A stretch of 5,419 bases of DNA from Acidobacteriota bacterium. GTDB taxonomy: Bacteria > Acidobacteriota > Terriglobia > Terriglobales > SCQP01. The DNA lies in assembly GCA_021823305.1 (NCBI GenBank), contig JAKAOE010000157.1, positions 1-5,419 on the forward strand, given 5' to 3'. The translations under genes and the position numbers were made by a program. The notes beneath the pieces were generated by a model that saw only the letters and a list, made by a program, of their open reading frames with translations, did not search any database and was not told the DNA's origin. Below are positions 1-5,419 of this stretch, in pieces (the stretch's first letter is position 1; every line of letters starts with the position of its first letter).

Positions 1-1
1 G

Positions 2-739
2 CTGGCTCCGCTGCAGCCTTGGCTGCGGCAGCCCCACGTGCTGTTCGTGCCGCACGGCGTGCTGCACGCGCTCCCGTTCGCCGCCTTGGGCTCGGGCCCC
101 AGCTCCCTGCTCGACGGCCATAGCCTCTCGGTGGCGCCCAGCAGCGCCGTGTTCCAGCTCTGCGCCCAGCGCGCCGCCAGCCGCGCCGCCGGCGCGCTGC
201 TGGTGGCGGCTGAGCCCACCGGCGCCCGCGCCGAGGTCGAAGCCGTGGGCCGCAGCTGGCCGGCGGCGCGCATCCTGACCGGCGCGGACTCGACCCAGGC
301 CGCCCTGCGCGCCGCCGCCCCCGCCAGCCGCGTCATCCATATCGCCGCGCATGGCGTGCTGCGTGCCGACAACCCCTATTTCTCCGCGCTCGAGCTCGCC
401 GACGGCCGCCTCAACGTGATCGATATTTACAATTTTCACCTCGACGCCGACTTGGTCGCGCTCAGCGGCTGCGGCACCGCCCTGGGCGACCTTGCCGGCG
501 GCGACGAGGTCATCGGTCTCACCCGCGCCTTCCTGTATGCCGGCGCGCGCTCGGTGATCTCCAGCCTCTGGGATGTGGACGACGCCACCACCGCGGAGTT
601 CATGCAGTCGTTCTACGCCCACTGGCACGCCGGCCGCACCCTCGCCGCCGCCCTCCGCGAGGCGCAGCTCGAGGCGCGTGCCCGGCATCCGCACCCCTAC
701 TTCTGGGCGCCGTTTCAGCTCGCGGGCGCGTTCTGCTGA
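2..739 (+). CDS. CHAT domain protein (caspase-like His/Cys peptidase), C-terminal part; 5' end outside window
   Basis: The reading frame is open from the left edge, so the start lies upstream; the GTG at 38 falls inside the conserved domain and is not a believable start. About 245 residues are visible and all belong to a CHAT domain, a clan CD (caspase/separase-like) peptidase fold. Landmarks in order are FVPHGVLHALPFAAL near 44-90, HIAAHG with the candidate catalytic His at codon 350-352, ALSGCGTA with the candidate nucleophile Cys at 470-472, then RSVISSLWDVDD and the closing HPYFWAPFQLAG. Both dyad residues are present, so the peptidase is probably active. In this family the CHAT domain usually sits at the C-terminus after TPR repeats, which matches the stop directly after the domain, but the N-terminal part is unseen. 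Its substrate and role (signalling, defence or programmed death) cannot be told here. The gene converges on the phosphoesterase gene with a single base between stops. Confidence 0.92.
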   Translation: MAPLQPWLRQPHVLFVPHGVLHALPFAALGSGPSSLLDGHSLSVAPSSAVFQLCAQRAASRAAGALLVAAEPTGARAEVEAVGRSWPAARILTGADSTQAALRAAAPASRVIHIAAHGVLRADNPYFSALELADGRLNVIDIYNFHLDADLVALSGCGTALGDLAGGDEVIGLTRAFLYAGARSVISSLWDVDDATTAEFMQSFYAHWHAGRTLAAALREAQLEARARHPHPYFWAPFQLAGAFC

Positions 740-740
740 T

Positions 741-1511
741 CTACTTGCCGGCCGCCAGCCGCTGCGCCAGCCGCGGCGGCAGGCCGGCTTCGAGAATCCG
801 CCTCTGGGCGATCTCGAGATCGTACGGCACGCGGTGGAACTCCACCCAACCCTCGCCGGTGTGGAGCAGGGCATAGCCGGCGCGCCAGTCGCCGTCGCGC
901 GGCTGCCCCACCGAGCCCGGGTTGATGAGATAACGCGCGCCCGGCTCCAGCTGGAAGCGCCGCACCCCCGCGCGCGCCTCGGGCGCGGGCGGCTCCGCCG
1001 CGCTGCGCAACGCCTCCAGCCGGCTCTCGCCGCCGCTTTGCAGGAGCGCGAAGCCGCCTTGCACGTGGGTGTGGCCGAACCACACGCAGGTGGCGCTGGT
1101 GGCGGCGAAGGAGCCCGCCGCCTGCACCGCTTCCATCAGATATTCGTCCTCGTCCAGCGGCGAGCCGTGCACCAGGTACTCGCCCTCCCAGGCCAGCGGA
1201 CCCGCCGGCAGCCCCTGCAGCCAGGCGCTGTTGTCCGGCTGCAGCTGCGCGTGCGTCCAGCGCGCGGCGGCCGCGGCGGCCGGGTTGAACCATTGGATCC
1301 CGTCCAGCGAGGCGCAGGCGCGGTCGTGGTTGCCGCGGATCACCACCTTCGTATGCTCGCGCACCCACTGTGTGGTCTGGTTTGGGCTGGCGCCGTAGCC
1401 GACCACGTCGCCCAGGCAAAGACTGGTGTCGTAGCTCCCCTCGGCCGCCTCCGCCATCGCCGCCAACGCTTCCGCGTTGCCGTGCACGTCGCTATAGATC
1501 AGCACCCGCAT
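741..1511 (-). CDS. Calcineurin-like metallophosphoesterase (YfcE/YmdB-like superfamily), 256 aa
   Basis: This is a probable cytoplasmic dinuclear-metal phosphoesterase. The full set of superfamily motifs is visible when counted from the ATG at 1511: SDVHGN (Asp8, His10), CLGDVVGYG (Asp35), GNHD (Asn61, His62), VHGS (His115) and FGHTH (His147, His149), followed by NPGSVGQPRDGD near 197-208, typical of YfcE-like members. The length of about 250 residues fits. An open frame extends upstream to 1622 but runs inside lpxD and lacks family similarity, while the ATG at 1511 places the first motif at residue 7 as usual. The only Shine-Dalgarno candidate is an AGGA about 15 bases upstream, so translation may depend on coupling with lpxD, whose stop is 8 bases away. 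The substrate is unknown; family members act on phosphodiesters, nucleotides or phosphoproteins. The gene order invites comparison with LpxH/LpxG, but the motif spacing fits the general phosphodiesterase group better. No signal peptide is seen. Confidence 0.93.
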   Translation of the reverse strand: MRVLIYSDVHGNAEALAAMAEAAEGSYDTSLCLGDVVGYGASPNQTTQWVREHTKVVIRGNHDRACASLDGIQWFNPAAAAAARWTHAQLQPDNSAWLQGLPAGPLAWEGEYLVHGSPLDEDEYLMEAVQAAGSFAATSATCVWFGHTHVQGGFALLQSGGESRLEALRSAAEPPAPEARAGVRRFQLEPGARYLINPGSVGQPRDGDWRAGYALLHTGEGWVEFHRVPYDLEIAQRRILEAGLPPRLAQRLAAGK

Positions 1512-1519
1512 GCTGGCGA

Positions 1520-2557
1520 TTATGCGTCCTTTGCCGTCTCCGGCCCAAGCCGGGTTCGCAACTTGCGGACTTCCCGCTGCAACTCTCCTAGCCGGGCGAA
1601 GGCGGCGGTGGCGCGCAGCCACTGCGCATGGTCAAACGCCGGCGAGCCGCTGTACATGCCGCCGGCCGGCAAGTCGCCGTGCGTGCCGCTTTGCGCGGTG
1701 ATCACCACGTCGTCGCCGATGCTGCAATGTCCGGCCACCCCCACCTGTCCGGCCAGCACCGCCCGGGCCCCGATCCGGGTGCGTCCCGCCAGCCCCACCT
1801 GCGCGCACAGCAGCGCGTCCGGCCCGATCTCGCAGTTGTGCGCCACCTGCGCGAGGTTGTCGATCTTGACTCCGCGGCCGATCCGCGTCGTCTCCAGCGT
1901 CGCCCGGTCCACGCAGCTATTGGCCTGGATCTCCACTCCATTGCCGATCTCCACCCCGCCCACCTGCGGCACCTTGGCGTGGCTGCCGTCCTCGCGCCGG
2001 ACGAAGCCGAAGCCGTCGCCGCCCAGCACCACACCGGGCTGCAGCACCACGTCGTCGCCCAGGCGCGTGCCCTCGCGGATCACCACGTGCGCGTGCGCCA
2101 CCAGCCGTTCGCCCGCCACCACGTTGGGATACAGCACCACGTGCGGATGCAACACCGCCCCGCTTCCCAGCCGGCAGTTTTCCCCGACCGCGACAAAGGC
2201 GCCGACGTGGCAGTCCGGTCCCAACTCCGCCGTCGGATGAATGCTGGCGGTGGGGTGCACACCCGGACGCGGCCGCCAGGCCGGCCGTAGCAGTTCCAAC
2301 GCCCGCGCCAGCGCCAGGTCGGGCCGAGGCGTCAACAACCAGTTGTGCCGCCGCTCGCTCTCCGCCTGCCGCAACTCCGGCGTTGCCAGGATCGCGCCGG
2401 CCCGGCTCGCTAGGGCTTGCTTGGCATAACGCGCATCGGACGCGAACGAAACCTCGCCCGGCCCGGCATACTCCAGGCTGGCCACCGAATTCACCTCCCA
2501 GCCGCCGTCCCCCTCGAGCCGGCAATCCAATTGGGCTGCCAATTCCGCCAGGCGCAT
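1520..2557 (-). CDS. lpxD: UDP-3-O-acylglucosamine N-acyltransferase LpxD, 345 aa
   Basis: LpxD transfers a 3-hydroxyacyl chain from acyl carrier protein to the 2-amino group of UDP-3-O-acylglucosamine, the third step of lipid A synthesis, in the cytoplasm. Residues 1-95 form the N-terminal uridine-binding domain (GEVSFASDARY at 34-44). From about residue 100 a long run of hexapeptide repeats predicts the left-handed beta helix. The signature GGDGFGFV (179-186), CVDRATL (215-221) and IDNLAQVAHN (232-241) place the catalytic His at residue 240, very near the E. coli His239. The C-terminal helix carries LGELQREVRKLRTRLG. The length matches the roughly 340-residue family norm. The ATG at 2557 is preferred over a TTG at 2587 because a strong AGGGGGA lies 5 bases before it and it gives the usual N-terminus. 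It overlaps the preceding gene's stop by one base. It is unusual that no lpxA, fabZ or lpxB lies beside it. Confidence 0.96.
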   Translation of the reverse strand: MRLAELAAQLDCRLEGDGGWEVNSVASLEYAGPGEVSFASDARYAKQALASRAGAILATPELRQAESERRHNWLLTPRPDLALARALELLRPAWRPRPGVHPTASIHPTAELGPDCHVGAFVAVGENCRLGSGAVLHPHVVLYPNVVAGERLVAHAHVVIREGTRLGDDVVLQPGVVLGGDGFGFVRREDGSHAKVPQVGGVEIGNGVEIQANSCVDRATLETTRIGRGVKIDNLAQVAHNCEIGPDALLCAQVGLAGRTRIGARAVLAGQVGVAGHCSIGDDVVITAQSGTHGDLPAGGMYSGSPAFDHAQWLRATAAFARLGELQREVRKLRTRLGPETAKDA

Positions 2558-3051
2558 CAGCTTCCCCCTTTTCCTCCACTGCCCCAACCGCCGCTGGCTG
2601 CGAACAGGTCAATCTGGCCCGCCGCCGGCGTCCGCCGGCGCCGCGGTGGCCGCACAACCTCCACCACGCTCAGCCCCTCCACCGCCCCGATCGGTATATA
2701 GACTCTCTGCCAGGGAGAATCGGCACGTAACGGGGTCAATTCGATTCCTCGCCCAAGCTGTAGCAGGTCGTTGGCCAAAATGCCGTCCAGCGCCGCCAAT
2801 CCCCGGCACCGTACCCGCACCCACACTCCCGGCAGCCGTGCCGCCGCCCGGCCCGGTGTCGCCAGCACGCCCAGCTCCGCCAGCCGGGCGAAATCGTCCA
2901 CAAAATAGATCGCCTGCACCCCATCCGCCGCCAGCGGCCGGGCTTGTCCCCCCGGCAGCAGCAGCTCAACCTGCTCGCCGCCGCTCTCCCACGGCAGACG
3001 ATCGGCGTCGACGTAGCCAGCTACCAGCCCGGCCTGCCGGTGGCGCACCAC
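2557..3051 (-). CDS. Small hypothetical protein, two beta-rich halves plus basic/Gly-rich tail (DUF6982-like?), 164 aa
   Basis: I do not recognise a function. Two similar-looking modules are visible: an N-terminal one opening with V-V-R-H and ending in AIYFVDDF (47-54), and a second from about residue 76, VWVRVRCRG through ILANDLL, GIELTPL and QRVYIPIGAVEGLSVVEV. This pattern recalls small acidobacterial proteins annotated, from memory, as DUF6982. The tail is a basic patch PPRRRR (135-140), then QIDLF (146-150), then a Gly/Ser-rich end. No signal peptide or membrane segment is seen, so it is likely cytoplasmic. The frame is open from 3102 and the family-like K-K-V-V-V-R stretch extends 5' of the first available start (GTG at 3051), with no clear Shine-Dalgarno sequence; the true start is therefore unsure. 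It is the first gene of the leftward cluster and its TGA overlaps the lpxD ATG by one base. Confidence 0.7.
   Translation of the reverse strand: MVRHRQAGLVAGYVDADRLPWESGGEQVELLLPGGQARPLAADGVQAIYFVDDFARLAELGVLATPGRAAARLPGVWVRVRCRGLAALDGILANDLLQLGRGIELTPLRADSPWQRVYIPIGAVEGLSVVEVVRPPRRRRTPAAGQIDLFAASGGWGSGGKGGS
2563..2569 (-). promoter_or_regulatory. Ribosome binding site of lpxD
   Basis: On the minus strand AGGGGGA lies 5 bases upstream of the ATG at 2557, inside the last codons of the preceding gene. A second GGAGG at 2573-2577 is 15 bases away. Together with the TGATG overlap this decides the lpxD start and suggests translational coupling. Confidence 0.75.
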
Positions 3052-3114
3052 GACTTTTTTGTGGGTGGACGTGCGGCTGGCTCCGTGATCGCCAAGGTGC
3101 GGCTACGTTTCCGG

Positions 3115-3144
3115 TTGGCGAGGTCTGTGCAACTCTAGTATGAT
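3115..3144 (+). promoter_or_regulatory. Sigma70-like promoter for xerD and the downstream gene
   Basis: A TTGGCG box at 3115-3120 and a TATGAT box at 3139-3144 are separated by 18 bases in the most AT-rich part of the window. The first base of transcription would be near 3151, giving an untranslated leader of about 67 bases before the xerD ATG. The match is by eye only. I found no equally good pair facing left for the lpxD cluster. Confidence 0.5.
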
Positions 3145-3201
3145 TCGATCTGAATTGTCTCCAGCTCTAAATTAAACCTTTTCATCTCAATCACTTGGGG
3201 C

Positions 3202-3206
3202 GGAGG
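3202..3206 (+). promoter_or_regulatory. Ribosome binding site of xerD
   Basis: GGAGG lies 11 bases before the ATG at 3218. The spacing is slightly long, but it is the best match nearby and supports the first ATG over the in-frame ATG at 3254. Confidence 0.55.
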
Positions 3207-3217
3207 CGGCGGAACTC

Positions 3218-4141
3218 ATGGATGCGTGGGCCACAACCGCAAGTCAGCCTGACATGGCGCGGCTACGGCCCTTTCTGGACTGGGCGCGGGTCGAGAAAGG
3301 CTTGGCCGGCAACAGCTTGGCGGCATATCGTCGCGATCTGCTGCGATTTTGCGCTTGGTGCGCCCGCCGTGGCGTAGTGCCGGAATCTTGTAAGAGAAGC
3401 GATCTGCAGGAGTTCCTCCTCGACCAGCGCCGGTGCGGCCTCGGCGCGCGCAGTGTGGCGCGTGCGCTGGTCGCGGTGCGGCAATGGTTCCGTTTTCTGG
3501 CGCTTGCCAACGAGGCCCAACCCGACCCCACCCTGGACCTGCGCGCGCCACGCTGGGGCCGGCCCGTTCCCCAAGTGCTGGCGCCGGCGGCGATCGAGCG
3601 GATTCTGGCGGCGGCGCAGGAAGACGAAGCCACCGGAGCCCGTTCCCGCGCCCTGCGCCGGCGCGACTTGGCCATGCTGCACGTGCTCTATGGCGGCGGC
3701 CTGCGGGTGAGCGAACTGGTGCGGCTGCGCGCCGCCCACCTCGACCTCGAAACTGGCACGCTGCTCTGCCACGGCAAGGGCGACAAGCAGCGCTGGGTGC
3801 CGCTCAACCGCCGCGCGCTGGCGGCGCTGCGCCGCTATCTCGCCGGCGCGCCGGTGGCGCCCTCCGGCCTGCTCTTTCCCGGCCGCCGCGGCCGCGCGCT
3901 CGGCCGCCAGGCGGTGTGGTCGCGGCTGCGCCGCTATGGCCGCGCCGCCGGGCTGGAGCTTGACGTCTACCCGCATCTATTGCGCCACAGCTTCGCCACC
4001 CATCTGCTCGAGGGCGGCGCCGACCTGCGCAGCCTGCAGGCGTTGCTCGGCCACGCCGACATCCAGACCACCCAGATTTACACTCACGTTGCGGCAGGGA
4101 GGCTGCAGCAGGTGTACCGCGCCCATCATCCCCGCGCCTAG
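3218..4141 (+). CDS. xerD: Tyrosine recombinase XerD, 307 aa
   Basis: This is a site-specific recombinase that, with XerC, resolves chromosome dimers at dif near cell division. The N-terminal SAM-like core-binding domain spans about residues 12-100 ([20 protein letters not shown]) and the catalytic domain about 120-300. All active-site residues are visible: Arg163 in GLRVSEL, Lys187 in GKGDKQR, His253 and Arg256 in [15 protein letters not shown], His279 in LLGHA and the nucleophile Tyr288 in TQIYTHV. Their spacing equals that of E. coli XerD, and the C-terminus HHPRA is the XerD ending, which favours XerD over XerC or a phage integrase. The length is close to the usual 298. The start is the ATG at 3218; the ATG at 3254 would also keep the whole domain. 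No attachment site, cargo or other mobile-element sign surrounds it, so it is best read as a housekeeping recombinase. The next gene follows after 21 bases. Confidence 0.94.
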   Translation: MDAWATTASQPDMARLRPFLDWARVEKGLAGNSLAAYRRDLLRFCAWCARRGVVPESCKRSDLQEFLLDQRRCGLGARSVARALVAVRQWFRFLALANEAQPDPTLDLRAPRWGRPVPQVLAPAAIERILAAAQEDEATGARSRALRRRDLAMLHVLYGGGLRVSELVRLRAAHLDLETGTLLCHGKGDKQRWVPLNRRALAALRRYLAGAPVAPSGLLFPGRRGRALGRQAVWSRLRRYGRAAGLELDVYPHLLRHSFATHLLEGGADLRSLQALLGHADIQTTQIYTHVAAGRLQQVYRAHHPRA

Positions 4142-4152
4142 CCCGCGCTCGC

Positions 4153-4157
4153 AAGGA
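4153..4157 (+). promoter_or_regulatory. Ribosome binding site of the nucleotidyltransferase-like gene
   Basis: AAGGA lies 5 bases before the ATG at 4163, in the 21-base gap after xerD. It fixes the start and shows the gene has its own translation signal within the probable xerD transcript. Confidence 0.7.
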
Positions 4158-4162
4158 ACGTC

Positions 4163-5419
4163 ATGCCCGACTACAATTTCCTGCTCGCCACCCGATTGAG
4201 CCAGGACCAGCAGATGGCGCTGGAGATCCTGCAGAATGTCGCCCGCGGCGGCGGTCTCAATCTCTACCTCACCGGGAGCGCGATGCGCGACCTCTTGACC
4301 GGCAACCCGGTCCGCTTTCTGCACTTCACCACCGAGGGCGATCCGCTGGCGCTCGCGCCGGCGCTCAAGGCGGCGGGAGCGGAGCGGCTCAGCCTGCATC
4401 CCGAACGCCGCAGCCTCAACTGCAGCCTGCGCGGCTGCCGCTTGCGCGTTGCCGCCGCGCACGGCGAGGGCGACGCCCCCGGCACCATCATCGAGGATCT
4501 CCGCCGCCGCGGTCTCACCCTCAACTCCATCGGCCTGTCGCTGAATCCGGGCTCGCGCGGCCTGCCCCTCGACCCCACCAACGGCGCCGCCGACATCGAA
4601 GCCCGCCTGATCCGCATGAACCAGCCCTACGTGTTCTTCGAGGAGCCGATGGCCCTGGTGCGCGCGGTGCGCCTGGCCACCCGCCTTGGTTTCGCCATCG
4701 AGGAACGCACCCAGGCACGCATGGATGCGGCGCGGGAAGGGAATTACCTGGCGCGTGCCGCCGCCGCCTCCAAGGGGCAGGAGTTGGAGGCGATCGCCTA
4801 CGAACCGGATCCGGCCGCGGTGCTGCGCGCGCTCGACAAGGAGGAGTGGCTCCCGGCCGCCTTCGGCCCCGGCGTGCGTGCTGCCAAAATGGACCTCAAC
4901 GCCCTCGGCCGTCTGGCGTCGGTCATCGAAAGTTGGGAGCAGCTGGGCATGATGGTGGATAACGGCTTGGCGGCCATGCCGTTGATCCTCGGCGGGCTGG
5001 CCCCGGCGGACCAGAGTCGGCTGGCGGAGACCCTGCCCAGCCGCCATCTCGCCGCCGAATGGAAGAAAGTCCGCGCCGATGCCCTTGCGCTCGAAAAGCG
5101 CCTGCTCGCCGCCAACGGCGGCGGCGCCGGTCTGCGTCGCTCCCAGGAGGCGATCGAGAAGGTTTCCCCCGAGGCCGTGGTCTTCGCCACGCTGGCGCCG
5201 GCCAACGCCAAGGCCGCCAAAAAGCTGAAGGAGTTCCAGGCGGAGGCGCTGCAGTTGCGGCAGCGGCTGCCGCTGGGCATCTTGCGCAGCTTCGACATCG
5301 CGCCGCATTCGCTCCAGGCGGAGGAGATTCTGCGACCCTGGTATCGCCGCCTGCTCAGCGGCGAGGTGAGCGACGCCGCCATCGGCGAGGGCGTGCGCCA
5401 GGCGGTCATGGCGCTGCGC
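4163..5419 (+). CDS. tRNA nucleotidyltransferase/poly(A) polymerase head-like protein with degenerate active site; 3' end outside window
   Basis: The frame stays open for 419 codons and leaves the window without a stop. The class II CCA-adding/poly(A) polymerase layout can be followed: [12 protein letters not shown] (34-45) for motif [18 protein letters not shown] (111-127) for motif [17 protein letters not shown] (136-151), and [20 protein letters not shown] (158-177) for the region normally reading EDPLRxLRAVRFA. A helical C-terminal part follows. The functional residues are altered: the DxD metal ligands become F52-L-H54, the GG turn becomes G38-S39, RRD becomes RRG117, and EDxxR becomes EExxA164. 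Acidobacterial relatives I remember keep the DxD pair. The protein therefore probably has no CCA-adding or polyadenylating activity as drawn, although the frame is intact over at least 1.2 kb. It may be an RNA-binding pseudoenzyme. It lies behind xerD, likely co-transcribed. A 443-codon open frame lies antisense to it but shows no family motifs. Confidence 0.82.
   Translation, partial: MPDYNFLLATRLSQDQQMALEILQNVARGGGLNLYLTGSAMRDLLTGNPVRFLHFTTEGDPLALAPALKAAGAERLSLHPERRSLNCSLRGCRLRVAAAHGEGDAPGTIIEDLRRRGLTLNSIGLSLNPGSRGLPLDPTNGAADIEARLIRMNQPYVFFEEPMALVRAVRLATRLGFAIEERTQARMDAAREGNYLARAAAASKGQELEAIAYEPDPAAVLRALDKEEWLPAAFGPGVRAAKMDLNALGRLASVIESWEQLGMMVDNGLAAMPLILGGLAPADQSRLAETLPSRHLAAEWKKVRADALALEKRLLAANGGGAGLRRSQEAIEKVSPEAVVFATLAPANAKAAKKLKEFQAEALQLRQRLPLGILRSFDIAPHSLQAEEILRPWYRRLLSGEVSDAAIGEGVRQAVMALR

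Noticed and set aside
1262..1284. GCGGCCGC-type palindromic run
   Set aside because: It encodes a poly-alanine stretch of the phosphoesterase (about residues 78-83) and is explained by GC-rich codon use.
1512..1622. Longer phosphoesterase start at 1622
   Set aside because: The added 37 residues lie within lpxD in another frame and do not resemble the family; the ATG at 1511 puts the first motif at its usual distance.
573..2240. A 555-codon open frame on the plus strand
   Set aside because: It lies opposite the phosphoesterase and lpxD genes, which carry full catalytic motifs. Its translation is Arg/Pro/Ala-rich with no recognisable motif, as expected for the antisense of GC-rich coding DNA.
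1700..2260. Repeated CACCACGTCGTCGCC-like segments in lpxD
   Set aside because: They reflect the hexapeptide repeats of the left-handed beta helix in the protein, not a separate DNA repeat or CRISPR array.
3143..3155. Short dyad ATTC-GATCT-GAAT at the expected xerD transcription start
   Set aside because: The arms are only four bases, the symmetry does not extend outward, and no regulator gene lies nearby, so an operator cannot be supported.
3218..4141. Integrase of a mobile element or integron
   Set aside because: The spacing of active-site residues and the HHPRA ending are those of XerD, and there are no attachment repeats, tRNA gene or cargo genes around it.
3977..5308. A 443-codon open frame on the minus strand
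   Set aside because: The plus-strand frame over the same bases has a ribosome binding site and recognisable nucleotidyltransferase-head motifs. The antisense product is rich in Gly, Arg and Gln and shows none; it also overlaps the end of xerD.

Overview
The window is GC-rich, roughly 70% by eye, with one short AT-rich patch near 3121-3190. It carries a lipid A gene (lpxD), so the host is a Gram-negative (diderm) bacterium. A CHAT-domain protease, a small protein recalling acidobacterial families, and a poly(A)-polymerase-head protein of a type I remember from Acidobacteriota together suggest an acidobacterium. That placement rests on memory of protein families, not on a search.

Layout from left to right. 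Positions 2-739 (+) hold the C-terminal part of a CHAT-domain protein that begins upstream of the window. It converges on a three-gene leftward cluster with only one base between the two stop codons. Read in its own direction, that cluster is a small two-part hypothetical protein (3051-2557), lpxD (2557-1520) and a calcineurin-like metallophosphoesterase (1511-741). The first two genes share a base in a TGATG stop/start overlap, and the second and third are 8 bases apart, so they are probably one transcript. Positions 3103-3217 form the divergent intergenic region, with a good sigma70-like promoter facing right. Rightward from it come a tyrosine recombinase of the XerD type (3218-4141) and, 21 bases later with its own ribosome binding site, a gene that runs off the right edge (4163-5419). 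That last gene looks like the head of a tRNA nucleotidyltransferase/poly(A) polymerase.

How the genes relate. LpxD makes a lipid A precursor. The phosphoesterase behind it could serve the envelope or be unrelated housekeeping. XerD resolves chromosome dimers. There is no mobile element, CRISPR array, tRNA or rRNA that I can support.

The most unusual points are two. The nucleotidyltransferase-like protein keeps the family frame but has lost the metal-binding DxD pair, the RRD aspartate and the EDxxR arginine, so it looks like a pseudoenzyme. The small hypothetical protein ends in a QIDLF pentapeptide, which closely matches the bacterial sliding-clamp binding motif.
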